Assembly: GCA_951813515.1 (NCBI GenBank)
Contig: OX638346.1
Location: 3,837,617-3,901,616, forward strand
Length of the DNA: 64,000 bases
Source: an uncultured Pseudomonadales bacterium
GTDB taxonomy: Bacteria > Pseudomonadota > Gammaproteobacteria > Pseudomonadales > Azotimanducaceae
Direction of reading: 5' to 3'
The position numbers were made by a program, and so were the translations under genes. Positions 45,979-55,717 of the stretch are shown here, piece by piece. Position 1 is the first letter of the stretch, and each line of letters starts with the position of its first letter. A model generated the notes under the pieces. The model made no database searches. It saw nothing but the letters and a program-made list of their open reading frames with translations, and was not told the origin of the DNA.

Positions 45979-46530
45979 GTGCAGCCGGTGACCCTCAGAA
46001 CCGACCGGCTACTGCTGCGCCCGTTCGAGTTCACCGATGCCGACGACGTCTACGCCTACGCGCGGGACCCGGAGTGGGGCCGGTATCTTCCGGTTCCCAG
46101 CCCGTACGAGCGCAGACACGCCGTCGCGTTCGTGGCGCATTCGGCGCGCACTTCCTGGGTCACAAACCCCGTGTTCGCGATCTCTCTCGACGATCGGGTC
46201 GTCGGAGCGATCAACATGGCCGTGCACGCGCCCAACGCGACCGCGGAAATGGGTTACGGCATCGCCCGCGAGCGCTGGGGCATGGGACTCGCCGCCGAAG
46301 CGGGCCGAGCGGTCATCGGCTGGGCTTTCGGGACGTCTGATCTCGCCAAGATCACCGCGTCGGCGGATATCGCGAATACCCAATCCTGGAGGGTGATGGA
46401 AAAGCTGGGCATGACGCGAGAGGGGGTTCTGCGAAGCCAACGGCCCAGCAACGCCGAGCCCGGGGCTCGGCAGGACCGGGTCGTCTATTCCGTCCTGTGC
46501 GGGGAGTGGGAGGGATCCGCAGCCGACTAG
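45979..46530 (+). CDS. GNAT N-acetyltransferase (RimJ/RimL type)
   Basis: The 183-residue protein has the RimJ/RimL pattern: LRTDRLLLRPFEFTDADDVYAYARDPEWGRYL, MGYGIARERWGMGLAAEAGRAVI (acetyl-CoA loop in the form R.R.G.G.A.EA) and ANTQSWRVMEKLGMTREGVLR. Relatives acetylate protein N-termini or small amines; the substrate is unknown. A GTG start with GGGGGAGGA upstream fits the family N-terminus. Confidence 0.85.
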   Translation: MQPVTLRTDRLLLRPFEFTDADDVYAYARDPEWGRYLPVPSPYERRHAVAFVAHSARTSWVTNPVFAISLDDRVVGAINMAVHAPNATAEMGYGIARERWGMGLAAEAGRAVIGWAFGTSDLAKITASADIANTQSWRVMEKLGMTREGVLRSQRPSNAEPGARQDRVVYSVLCGEWEGSAAD

Positions 46531-46788
46531 CCAGCCGACCCCCACGCGTCCGACCGCCGCCGGTGTCGGATGCCCTTGCAGCGAGCGGGCGGCAGGGAGA
46601 CGACGAACGCCTTTCCTCGAAACCTACGCGTCCCCGCTCGGCCAGCCTGTTCCGCGCTTCCAGCCGAGGCGCATGCCAAACACCTTGAGAACGAAGCGGG
46701 TGACGATCTACATATCCAGCCTCGCGGAGGTGTCGTCAGAGTAACCGCATCGAATCCGCGAAACGTCTCCTCAAGGATTCTTAGGCCG

Positions 46789-47478
46789 TCAGTTCACGCC
46801 ACTTGACCAAAGCGGCGGTCCGGTATTATTTGAAAATGTGGCGGCGTTTGAGATTGCGTTGGTTGTTGAATGGTTGTAGATCGAAGAATGCACTGCGGCG
46901 AACTGTTGCAAGGTCTTGATGTCCCGAAACCGCGCCATCGCCCCTTCCCGCCTGCGAAACGGGAGATGTGAGTTTTCAGCCCGGTTGTTCAGCCAGCGCC
47001 CGCAGACCTGACGTCCCGGATTTCCGAGCACATTCATCGCAGCCCGATAGGACGGAAGCCGATCCGTCACAATTGACTGCGGTCGGCCATAGCGCTTCAT
47101 CGTGCGCTTCAGAAACGTAAGCGCTGCCCGGCGGTCGCGCCGCTTCGTGACGAACGCCTCGAGCACTTCGCCTTCGTGGTCGACGGCGCGCCACAGATAG
47201 TGGCGCTCGCCGTTGATCCGGACAAAGACCTCATCGAGGTGCCACCGCCAGTTCGACCAGCCGCGTCCTTCAATGCGCCGCGTCCTGATCGCGCCGGCAA
47301 ACATCGGACCGAACCGGTTCCACCAGTACCGAATCGCCTCGTGGCTGATATCGATGCCGCGCTCATACAGGATGTCTTCGACCTGACGCAACGACAAGGG
47401 ATAGCGGACATACATCATCACGGCGAGGCGTATGACCGCGGGCGAGGTCTTGAAGTATCGGAAGGGATTGTTCTTCAT
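46789..47478 (-). CDS. IS6-family transposase with damaged 3' end
   Basis: The 229-residue DDE transposase begins with YVRYPLSLRQVEDILYERGIDISHEAIRYWWNRF and has Asp82 (HLDEVFV), Asp139 (VTDRLPSY) and Glu168 (NNRAENSHLPFRRRE), the IS6/IS26 pattern. After SIYNH the family ending lies in another frame: NNQRNLKRRHIFK, then a stop, then RTAALVKWRELTA ending at 46781. So one base was lost or gained near 46870 and a second lesion gives a stop, and the element is probably inactive. Terminal repeats were not identified. Confidence 0.85.
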   Translation of the reverse strand: MKNNPFRYFKTSPAVIRLAVMMYVRYPLSLRQVEDILYERGIDISHEAIRYWWNRFGPMFAGAIRTRRIEGRGWSNWRWHLDEVFVRINGERHYLWRAVDHEGEVLEAFVTKRRDRRAALTFLKRTMKRYGRPQSIVTDRLPSYRAAMNVLGNPGRQVCGRWLNNRAENSHLPFRRREGAMARFRDIKTLQQFAAVHSSIYNHSTTNAISNAATFSNNTGPPLWSSGVN

Positions 47479-47524
47479 CTTCGCAGACTACGAGAGCGGG
47501 CATTCCGGCTCAAGCAGGTTTTCT

Positions 47525-48442
47525 CTGACAGCGCCTATCGTCGTACCGAGTTTCTCGAGCCTGGAAGATTCTGACCATCTCTGGTGGTTGGACTGCGGCG
47601 ACGCATCGTCCTTCACTGCGAGTTTCGGCGAGCAGTCCGGTCAATACGCCCATTTCGAGGGGATCGAAGGGGTCCGCGCGAGACCCGACTACTTCACGAC
47701 TTCCCAGGTAATATCAAATGCCCAGCTGCAACTGCTCGTCGACACGGCCAAGCCACCACGGGAATATCTGGTCACAGTCAGCGTGCGTCCAATCCCTGCG
47801 AAGATCAAAGACACCTCGACGGCAGATACGTCAATGCTGGACATCCCGGCCAAGAGCCCCATGTCCGCGAAGAACTGGGATTTCGGCACGCGCATCTGCT
47901 CCGCAACCTGCGTTTCCATGGCGATGGACTATCTGGGTGTGGATCACGAGTTACATGAGCTGGTGATCGCCGCTTATCATCGCCCCGCCGATCGGTACGG
48001 CGTCTGGCCCCAGAATCTCTGGGCGGCCAGCCGTTGGGGTGTCGTCGGTGCGATCGAAACGACCACCGATTGGGAGGTTCTCGAACGGGCTGTCGCCGAA
48101 GAGCGCCCTTTCGTGCCCCTCATTGCATTCGACGAGGGCGAGCTGGAAGGCAGTCCTATCCCCGCGAGCCTGGGACACATGGTCATCGTTCGCGGCATAC
48201 GGAACAATCGCGTAGTGGTACACGATCCCGTCGCAAACGACCTCATCAGTGTGCCTCGGCACTACGACTCGAACGAATTCCGAAAGGCGTGGCTTGGTGC
48301 CATGGGTTCTTCTACCTGTTCGCCGTCCCCGCATCGGATAGCTGATCCGGTTCGCCGGCCTGACGGCAGCTCGGGTCTGTTCCAGATCTGCTCAAGAATT
48401 CGTGGCTTTACCCCGGCGTTTCGGATATTCGTACGACGATGA
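47525..48442 (+). pseudogene. C39-like peptidase family protein, N-terminus cut, C-terminal frameshift
   Basis: The frame contains a papain-like C39 family domain: TRICSATCVSMAMDYLGV with the Cys, YGVWPQNLWAASRWGVVG, and LGHMVIVRGIRNNRVVVHDP with the His and Asp. Upstream it runs antisense into the IS6 transposase, with no start of its own, so the element seems to have removed the N-terminus. After FRKAWL a natural ending CHGFFYLFAVPASDS lies in another frame (stop at 48343-48345), suggesting an indel near 48297. If intact it would be a secreted cysteine peptidase-like protein. Confidence 0.6.
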
Positions 48443-50274
48443 GAACATTGAACCAAGCAATACGACTCGGTTTCGTATTCCTGACTTCCGTTTTCGCTTG
48501 CAGCGCTGATGCGAACGTTCTGGAGGACTTGGAGTTCAAGCACGGGATCGCGTTCTTCCAGGACCTCAAGTATCCCGCCGACTTCACCCACTTCGACTAC
48601 CTGAATCCTGACGCCCCCAAGGGCGGCAAGCTGGTCCTCGCACACCCCTTTTCGTTCAACACGCTTGCACCCATGCCGCAGGGTGAGACCGGCGCTCCAT
48701 CCGGGTACCTGTATCGCGGCGACACGCTTATCGTGCGCGGCGGGGACGAAATCACGGCATTCTACGGACGGCTTGCGGACGGCATCGCGGTTACCGACGA
48801 CCGCAGGACGATCGTATTCAGGATCCATCCGGAGGCAAGGTGGGATGACGGCGTGCCGATCACCGCCGGCGATGTCGTATTCACCTTCGAGACGCAGAAA
48901 GACCAGTTGGGGGCAGGCTACTTCTTCCGCTTCATCGAGTCGGTCGAGGCACTGGACGAACGCCATGCGGCGTTTCGCATCATCGCCCCCCTGACGCACG
49001 ATCACGTCACGTTGATCCAGTACATCCCCATCATGCCGCAGCACTACTGGCGCGACCGGGACCCGACTGCCCACACCCTTGAACCGCCCGTCTCCAGCGG
49101 GCCCTATCGCATCAAGCAGGTAAAGGCGGGTCGCTATATCGAGTACGAACGCAATCCCGACTATTGGGGCAAGGACCTTCCTCTCAACAGGGGCCGGTAC
49201 AACTTCGACACGGTGCGCTATGAGGTGTACCGCGATGGCACCGTCGCAAGGGAAGCTTTCCGCAAGGGGTTGATCGACATCCTGGACGAAAGCGATATTC
49301 GGTACTGGGTGAACGGCTACGAGGGCCCCGATCTTGATAGCGGACGGATCAGGAAGGCCCGCCGGGAATACGGCATATCGGTAGGCATCGGGATAGCGAT
49401 CATCCTCAACAGCCAGGTGCCCAGATTGGCCGACAGGCGGGTTCGAGAGGCACTGGCACTGGCGCTGAACTACGAGTGGATCAACGAGAAGCTGTACCAC
49501 GGCGGGCGGACGCGGGCACTGAGTTACTGGCCAGATACCATCTTGTCGGCCACGGGATTGCCCAGTGAGGACGAGTTGGCCCTGCTGTCGCGCTTCCGGG
49601 ACGCACTGCCTTCCGCGCTTTTCGAGCGACCTTTCGACTATTCGAAGACAGGAAGTCAGGCCACCTCCAACGAGAACCTGCTCGAAGCGCGGAGTCTGCT
49701 CGCCGCGTCCGGTTGGCAGTTCGACAACGGCGCACTGCGCGATGCCGACGGGGCACCGTTCACGCTCGAGTTGCTGACCCTCGATCCCGATAACACGCGA
49801 ATCGTGTTGCCCTGGTCCGCAGCGCTTGAGCGACTCGGCATCGAGGCGAGGGTCCGTCTCGTGGACGTCACCCAATACACCAATCGCATCCGCCGCCGGG
49901 AATACGACGCGCTGATCCAGGACTACGGCATTCTGATGCCGCCGACCCTGGAGTTGCGTTCCCACTTCCACTCCACTTCGACAGCGCGGGAAGGCTCTCG
50001 CAACATCACCGGCGTTAGCGATCCTCTGGTCGACCATCTCGTCGAGAGCGCGGAAGCGGCCGACACCCTCGATCAGGTCATCGCGGCCTGTCGCGCTCTC
50101 GACCGTGTGTTGCTCTGGGGCCACCACCTGATCCCGCTGTACGCGATCGATCAGCGTCGCACGTTGCATTGGGACAAGTTCGGACGCCCGCCCGAACCGC
50201 TCTATCGACCTGCCTACCCCGACGGCTGGTGGTACGACGAATCCAAGGCCGAACGGCTGAATATGGAACGTTGA
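48439..50274 (+). CDS. Oligopeptide ABC transporter substrate-binding protein (family 5)
   Basis: The 611-residue protein has a signal peptide (LGFVFLTSVFACSADA) and the family 5 signature around YGRLADGIAVTDDRRTIVFRIHPEARWDDGVPITAGDVVFTFE. It most resembles the YejA branch (HGIAFFQDLKYPADFTHFDYLNPDAPKGGKL), which binds peptides such as microcin C. The permease and ATPase genes that should follow are absent, so it must work with subunits encoded elsewhere. Confidence 0.88.
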   Translation: MRTLNQAIRLGFVFLTSVFACSADANVLEDLEFKHGIAFFQDLKYPADFTHFDYLNPDAPKGGKLVLAHPFSFNTLAPMPQGETGAPSGYLYRGDTLIVRGGDEITAFYGRLADGIAVTDDRRTIVFRIHPEARWDDGVPITAGDVVFTFETQKDQLGAGYFFRFIESVEALDERHAAFRIIAPLTHDHVTLIQYIPIMPQHYWRDRDPTAHTLEPPVSSGPYRIKQVKAGRYIEYERNPDYWGKDLPLNRGRYNFDTVRYEVYRDGTVAREAFRKGLIDILDESDIRYWVNGYEGPDLDSGRIRKARREYGISVGIGIAIILNSQVPRLADRRVREALALALNYEWINEKLYHGGRTRALSYWPDTILSATGLPSEDELALLSRFRDALPSALFERPFDYSKTGSQATSNENLLEARSLLAASGWQFDNGALRDADGAPFTLELLTLDPDNTRIVLPWSAALERLGIEARVRLVDVTQYTNRIRRREYDALIQDYGILMPPTLELRSHFHSTSTAREGSRNITGVSDPLVDHLVESAEAADTLDQVIAACRALDRVLLWGHHLIPLYAIDQRRTLHWDKFGRPPEPLYRPAYPDGWWYDESKAERLNMER

Positions 50275-50313
50275 TAGTCGTAGTGGGTATCGGAAGGGTT
50301 CAGGGCGCACCCG

Positions 50314-50350
50314 CCGAGGACGGCCGCGAGCAGGCAATCGCGCAATATCG
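50314..50350. repeat. Direct repeat, left copy (pair with 53927-53966)
   Basis: CCGAGGACGG(C/T)CGC(G/A)AGCAG then GCAATCGCGCAATAT occurs here and at 53927-53966, with about 34 of 37 bases alike. The two copies lie 3.6 kb apart in the same orientation. They flank the sulfatase and esterase genes. The right copy is inside the first codons of the Fic gene. Confidence 0.75.
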
Positions 50351-50371
50351 AGCCAAGCCACGCAACTGGAG

Positions 50372-52564
50372 TCAGATCTCCAGTTCGACCGTGAGCCGCT
50401 CCAGCGTCTCACCGAAGCGGAACGCGCCCCGGTACAATCGGCTGATCGGAGCGCCCCGATTCTCGCCGCAACGTACGCCCGCATTCAGGCTTTTCACTTC
50501 CCACATCCTGGGAATGTCGGCACCGCCAGACGCCTGACCGTCGACAAACAGTTCGACGCGACCCGAGGACGCGGAGGTCTTTCGGCCGCGCAGTGTGAGC
50601 ACATGCATCCCGGCCGGCACAGGATCACGAATCCTGGCGGAGTAGTGACGGCCGCGGGTAAACACATAGACGTATTCAAGAAAGCCGTCACGCATCAACA
50701 GCTCATATCCCGCCATGCTGTCACCCGATGCAAGCAACACGCCGTTGGCCCGGCCGGTAGTCAGTTCGACTTCCGCCGTAATCGTGTAGTCGTGGTTGAA
50801 GATGTCCGGAGCATTGCGGCGGTCGACGCGGGTCGCCCCCGGAAAGAACACGTAGCGGGAGCGGGGACGCGGCGCAACGTCGGCTTCGAGCGACAGCAGA
50901 TCATCCTCCAAAGGAAGCACGTTGTTGCGCTCGGCTTCCCGGTACCAGAGGGTCGTCATGCCTGCCACCCGGTCCGGAAACTCCGCCGCCCGGTCGTGGA
51001 TTTCGGAAAAGTCGTCCGGTGCGTGATACAGCGCCCAGTGATCGTCTTCGAAATCGGTGTCGGCCCGGTGCTGCGTGACGGCTTTCCAGCCGTCGACCCA
51101 GATGGCCCGGTCGCCGGCGGTCTCGTAGAACTGGACCTTCTTCCGCGTCGGCGCATCCGGGGAGTCGAACGTGTAAGCGAAGCTGATGCCGTCGACGGAA
51201 TCGCCCGGGTGACCGGCCAGGCCGAGCAGCGTCGGGACGATATCGGTGACGTGATGGTACTGGCCGCAGATCGCGTCTTCGGGTAGTCCGCCGCCCGGCC
51301 AGTGGACAATCAACGGAGCACGGATGCCGCCTTCGTATGTGTCCCCCTTGTACAGCTTGAGCGGCGTGTTGCTGACCTGGGCCCACCCGGCCCCGTAGCT
51401 TGGCTGGCTCTGGTCGCTGCCCACGAGGTCGATGTTGGCAATCAGTTCATCGATGGGTTCCGGTTCGATATAAACGGCGCGGTGCACATCCAACCGGCCG
51501 GCGGGAGGCCCCCAGGAGCCGGCGCCGTTATCGGACAGCACCATCAGGACGGTGTCTTCGAGCCGCACTGCCCGTTCGAGAAAATCGACTAGGCGTTGCA
51601 ATTGATCGTCCGTATGGTGAAGAAAACCCGCGTAGGCTTCCTGGGTTCGCGCACCGAAGCGGCGCTCATCGTCCGAAATGTCATCCCAGGCCGGAACGCC
51701 GGGGTTGCGCGGCGCAAGTTCCGCGTTTGCCGGCGCAATCCCGATCGCCTGCTGGCGCGCGAATCGTTCCGCCCGCACCGCGTCCCACCCCGCGTCGTAC
51801 GCGCCGCGATGCCGCGCCATGTAGTCAGGAGGAACGTGATAGGGAAAGTGACAGGCGCCGAACGACAGGTACAGGAAGAAAGGCACGTCGTCGGCGGCGA
51901 CGACATGGTTCCTGATGAAGTCGATGGACTGATCGACCAGGTCCTCCGTCAGGTGATAGCCCCCGCTCTTGTCCGGATAGACGGCATGGCGGTTGCGGAA
52001 CAGTTCCGGGTGCCAGTGGTCGGCTGCCGCGCCCAGGAAGCCATACCAGTGGTCGAAGCCGCGCCCCGTCGGCCACTGGTCGAACGGACCCGTCGCGTTG
52101 CGCCCCTCGACGGGAGACAGGTGCCACTTCCCCACGGCATAGCTGCGGTAGCCGGACGGGTTCAGCAGTTCGGGCAACGTCCGTACATCGTCGCGGATCC
52201 AACCGCGGTACCCGGGATGATCACGGCCCCATTCGGCAATATTGCCGACCCCCGCGGCATGGGCGTTCATGCCCGTCATCAGGCTCGCCCGGGTCGGCGC
52301 GCACAACGAGGAAACATGGAAGTTGTTGTAGCGCAGGCCGTTGGCGGCGAGACGGTCCATGCATGGCGTGGGCACCTCGGACCCGTAGCAGCCAAGGTCG
52401 CCGAAACCCACGTCGTCAAGCACCACCAGGACAATGTTCGGCTTGCCGCCGCGCTGCCCGCGGCGCCGGGCGTCTTCGATTGCCGCAGCCTTGCTACCCC
52501 CGCTCAGCGCGGCGGCCGTGAGCAAGGCTGACGACTCTACGAATCTTCGGCGCGACAGAGTCAT
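50372..52564 (-). CDS. Tat-exported sulfatase (arylsulfatase type)
   Basis: The 730-residue protein starts with a twin-arginine signal (SRRRFVESSALLTAAAL) and then NIVLVVLDDVGFGDLGCYGSE, the metal-binding start of sulfatases. Cys88 in CAPTRASLMTG is the residue converted to formylglycine. HVTDIVPTLLGLAG marks the later alkaline-phosphatase-like fold. The last 200 residues look like a beta-sandwich (LamG-like) domain. The substrate is probably a sulfated sugar or ester. It is divergent to the esterase gene; the enzyme making formylglycine is not in the window. Confidence 0.88.
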   Translation of the reverse strand: MTLSRRRFVESSALLTAAALSGGSKAAAIEDARRRGQRGGKPNIVLVVLDDVGFGDLGCYGSEVPTPCMDRLAANGLRYNNFHVSSLCAPTRASLMTGMNAHAAGVGNIAEWGRDHPGYRGWIRDDVRTLPELLNPSGYRSYAVGKWHLSPVEGRNATGPFDQWPTGRGFDHWYGFLGAAADHWHPELFRNRHAVYPDKSGGYHLTEDLVDQSIDFIRNHVVAADDVPFFLYLSFGACHFPYHVPPDYMARHRGAYDAGWDAVRAERFARQQAIGIAPANAELAPRNPGVPAWDDISDDERRFGARTQEAYAGFLHHTDDQLQRLVDFLERAVRLEDTVLMVLSDNGAGSWGPPAGRLDVHRAVYIEPEPIDELIANIDLVGSDQSQPSYGAGWAQVSNTPLKLYKGDTYEGGIRAPLIVHWPGGGLPEDAICGQYHHVTDIVPTLLGLAGHPGDSVDGISFAYTFDSPDAPTRKKVQFYETAGDRAIWVDGWKAVTQHRADTDFEDDHWALYHAPDDFSEIHDRAAEFPDRVAGMTTLWYREAERNNVLPLEDDLLSLEADVAPRPRSRYVFFPGATRVDRRNAPDIFNHDYTITAEVELTTGRANGVLLASGDSMAGYELLMRDGFLEYVYVFTRGRHYSARIRDPVPAGMHVLTLRGRKTSASSGRVELFVDGQASGGADIPRMWEVKSLNAGVRCGENRGAPISRLYRGAFRFGETLERLTVELEI

Positions 52565-52748
52565 CGCATCACCACTGAAGCCATCGGTACGCGTCGATGA
52601 TAGCCGCCCAGAGACCGTCAGGGATCGCGACCAGCGTCGCCCTGTAGATCGGGGAGTTCGCGCTTTGGCGCCGCACCACGATCGCGCCTTCAGTGTTGGT
52701 AACCTATGCAACGAACTACGACCCGTTCCAACAACCAGTCCCAAGCCA

Positions 52749-53864
52749 ATGAACGAGACCGCTCTACCGCTGTGGCCCGAAGGTGCGCCTGGAGCCGTTG
52801 GGGACCTCGCCATCGATCGTCCCCAGTTGACCGTGCACCTGCCCGACCCCGCCGTCGCAACCGGCAACGGAGTCATCATCAATCCCGGCGGCGGCTACCG
52901 CATTCTCTCGTCGGACGAGGAAGGCCTGCAGGTGGCGCGCTGGCTGAACCGGCACGGCATCGCGGCGTTCGTACTGCGGTACCGGGTCGGCGAGCGATAT
53001 CACTCCGATGTGTCGTTGCTGGACGGACTCCGGGCGGTGAGGCTTGTCCGGCACCGTGCGGCCGAATTGCGCGTTGCGACAAACAGGTTGGGGATGCTCG
53101 GCTTTTCCGCCGGCGGCCATCTTGCCGTCGCCGTGGGCACGCGATGGGACGCGGGAGATGGCGACGCGGTCGATCCGATAGAGCGTGTATCGAGCCGGCC
53201 GGATTTCCTCGTGCCGGTCTATGCGGTCACCAACGGGATTCTGCGCGGGCGCAAGGAAGCCGAATACACGCCTGCGGACACTCGCGTCAATGCGTCCACG
53301 CGACCGACCTTCCTGGTCCATACGCACGAAGACGGCATCGTACCCGCAAGCCAGTCGACGCTGTTCTACGACGCGCTACTCGAAGCCGGCGTCGCGGCGG
53401 AACTGCATGTCTACGGATTCGGCGAGCACGGCACGGGGCTTGGGGCGGGAGACCCGGATTTCAGCGGTTGGCCGAAGCTGATGCTGAACTGGCTGCGTCG
53501 GTGCGGCCTGCTGACGCAAGGCGAGAGGCAAGCTGTCACCGGTCGAGTGACATTGGACAGCAAGGTGATGGGCCGGGCGCGGGTGACCTTTCTGCCGCTC
53601 GACAGCAATGCACCGCCGGCGCGGGTGCGCACCTCGCGGGGAGACGACGGCCGGTTCTCGATTCCAGCTTCGCATGGCGTTGTGCCGGGGCCGCACCGGG
53701 TCGAGGTGCATCATCTGAGCGAGCAGTTTCCGCACACCAACACGGGGGTGTACACGCTCGACGACTCGGTGCGCTACCGCCTGGGCGTCATGCAGATCGG
53801 TGCCGAACCGTTGCTGATCGACGCCGACTCGACCCGGCCATCGGAGTCTGGCGTAGGCGGCTGA
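52749..53864 (+). CDS. Alpha/beta hydrolase, acetyl-esterase type, with C-terminal beta domain
   Basis: The 371-residue protein has the xylan-esterase/BD-FAE-like pattern: LPLWPEGAPGA, VIINPGGGYRILSSDEEG (oxyanion hole), LGMLGFSAGGHLAVAVGT with the nucleophile Ser, THEDGIVP with Asp, and FGEHGTGLG with His. Residues about 265-371 form a separate strand-rich domain. No signal peptide is seen. It probably removes acyl groups from sugars, together with the divergent sulfatase. Confidence 0.8.
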   Translation: MNETALPLWPEGAPGAVGDLAIDRPQLTVHLPDPAVATGNGVIINPGGGYRILSSDEEGLQVARWLNRHGIAAFVLRYRVGERYHSDVSLLDGLRAVRLVRHRAAELRVATNRLGMLGFSAGGHLAVAVGTRWDAGDGDAVDPIERVSSRPDFLVPVYAVTNGILRGRKEAEYTPADTRVNASTRPTFLVHTHEDGIVPASQSTLFYDALLEAGVAAELHVYGFGEHGTGLGAGDPDFSGWPKLMLNWLRRCGLLTQGERQAVTGRVTLDSKVMGRARVTFLPLDSNAPPARVRTSRGDDGRFSIPASHGVVPGPHRVEVHHLSEQFPHTNTGVYTLDDSVRYRLGVMQIGAEPLLIDADSTRPSESGVGG

Positions 53865-53884
53865 AGAGTCGGCGGGGCACGCCC

Positions 53885-55456
53885 ATGCTCAAGGCCCAAT
53901 CATCTATTGCCACCGCAAATGAGTCCCCGAGGACGGTCGCAAGCAGAGCAATCGCGCAATATATCGCGCAAGAAAGGACGTACGAAGACCTAAACGCGCA
54001 ACATAATTTGCGCGATAAATTCTATCGTGCAACAATCGCGCAAATCGCGCAACCGTACAGCACCCACATGCTCGAGAACAGGTTCAGCGACATCGAAGCC
54101 GTCGTCCGACGTCACCCCGGCGGCATCGGCGTGAAGGACATCGCCCGTGCAATCAATAGCGCGGTGCCGAGGCGCACCCTTCAGTACCGGCTCGCGCGGC
54201 TGGTCGCCATGCGGCGGCTCGTCAGGGAAGCACGGGGACGTAGCACCATCTACCGGGCACCGCCAACCGTAGATGTCAGCGTCGACCCCCCGACCCCAAG
54301 CGTAACGGTCGACTCCGTTCCAGACGATCTCGCCCTGCTTCGCGACGAGTTGCGTCAACGGTACCTCTCCGAGCCCCCCGGTCAACGTCTGCCCGTCGGG
54401 TATCGGCGCGAGTTTATCGACGATTACCGTCCGAACGTCAGCGCCTACCTCTCGGCGGAGGAACGGACAAGACTTCGCAGTCTGGGGGAGTTCCACGAGA
54501 CGCCGCAGCCCGCCGGCACCCATGCCCGTCGGATTCTCGACCGGATGCTCATCGACCTCTCCTGGAACTCGAGCCGTCTCGAAGGCAATACCTATTCGCT
54601 GCTCGACACCAAACGCCTGATCGAACTGGGAGCACCGGCGGCCGGCCGGGACATCCGCGAGACGCAGATGATCCTCAACCACAAGCACGCCATCGAGTTT
54701 CTCGTGGAGAACGCGGACGACGTCGGACTCGACCGTCGCACGATCCTCAACCTGCACGCGATACTGGCAGAAAACCTGCTGCCGGACCCCGCGGCTCCGG
54801 GCCGGCTGAGAACGATGCCCGTCGGCATTGGGGCCTCCGCCTACCGCCCGCCCGAAGTGCCGGCGCAGGTGGAGGAGTGTTTCCACCGCGTCCTCGCCAC
54901 GGCGCAGGCGATCCATCACCCGCTCGAGCAGGCGCTCTTCTGCCTCGTTCAGTTGCCGTATCTCCAGGCGTTCGACGACGTCAACAAGAGAGTCTCCCGC
55001 CTTGCGGCAAACATACCGTTCATCAAGCACGACCTTGCGCCGCTCTCGTTCAACGACGTGCCGCGCGACTACTACACCGATGCGCTACTGCTGGTGTACG
55101 AGCAGAACCAGATCAGCCTGATGAAGGACCTATTCATCTGGGCCTACGAACGTTCCGCAGGTCGCTACGGCGCCATCCGGCAGTCCGTCGGGGAACCGGA
55201 CCCGTTCAGGCTTCGCTACCGCGAGGCATTGCGCGAGATCGTTGGGGAAGTGGTCCGCAACCGTATGAACATCGAATCGGCTACCGCCCGCGTTGCCGCC
55301 TGGGTCGAGGCGAACGTGGAGGCGGGAGACCGAGCCCGCTTTCTCGAAGTCGCCGAGACGGAACTCCTTGGACTGCACGAAGGCAACCATGCCCGTTACC
55401 GGGTGTCGCCCCGGGAGTTCGACGCCTGGCGAGAAATCTGGGATTCCCGCACGTAG
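53885..55456 (+). CDS. Fic-family protein with Gln in place of the catalytic His
   Basis: The 523-residue protein has an N-terminal winged-helix-like region (about 50-120, IKDIARAINSAVPRRTLQYRLARLVAMRRL type), then a Fic domain. Ser229-x3-Glu233-Gly in SSRLEGN is the inhibitory helix. The Fic motif, normally HPFxxGNGRxxR, is LQAFDDVNKRVSR with Gln361 where His is needed for AMP transfer. The DVNKR form seems to be shared by a subfamily, and its activity is uncertain. Repeated ATCGCGCAA boxes lie across its first 55 codons. Confidence 0.85.
   Translation: MLKAQSSIATANESPRTVASRAIAQYIAQERTYEDLNAQHNLRDKFYRATIAQIAQPYSTHMLENRFSDIEAVVRRHPGGIGVKDIARAINSAVPRRTLQYRLARLVAMRRLVREARGRSTIYRAPPTVDVSVDPPTPSVTVDSVPDDLALLRDELRQRYLSEPPGQRLPVGYRREFIDDYRPNVSAYLSAEERTRLRSLGEFHETPQPAGTHARRILDRMLIDLSWNSSRLEGNTYSLLDTKRLIELGAPAAGRDIRETQMILNHKHAIEFLVENADDVGLDRRTILNLHAILAENLLPDPAAPGRLRTMPVGIGASAYRPPEVPAQVEECFHRVLATAQAIHHPLEQALFCLVQLPYLQAFDDVNKRVSRLAANIPFIKHDLAPLSFNDVPRDYYTDALLLVYEQNQISLMKDLFIWAYERSAGRYGAIRQSVGEPDPFRLRYREALREIVGEVVRNRMNIESATARVAAWVEANVEAGDRARFLEVAETELLGLHEGNHARYRVSPREFDAWREIWDSRT
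53927..54052. promoter_or_regulatory. Repeated ATCGCGCAA boxes in the fic 5' end
   Basis: ATCGCGCAA occurs at 53951, 53963, 54035 and 54044, with a variant ATCGTGCAA at 54024 and the inverted form TTGCGCGAT at 54008. TTGCGCGATA and TATCGTGCAA form an imperfect palindrome. Such a density within coding sequence suggests binding sites, perhaps for the HTH domain of the Fic protein itself, though repeated Ile-Ala-Gln codons explain part of it. The right copy of the 37-40 bp direct repeat (53927-53966) overlaps the first boxes. Confidence 0.45.
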
Positions 55457-55717
55457 ACGCTACGCCGTCAGCGCAAACGCCCCGTGCCCCGAATTCTCAA
55501 CATCGCCAACGCCAAAGTATCCGAACTGTCCAGCAGGTCCTGGCACCCAGGCGGGATTGTGCGCCCCCAGCCATATTCCGTCGAAGCACCGAATTCCTAT
55601 CAGACCGACCTCTGTCATTTGTCATTGGCTCGTCATTGACCCACGCGGAATCAAGCTGAGCCTCCCACCCCGCTCGATGACGCCCTTGCCATTCGACAGA
55701 GCCAGAATTCAAAACAA

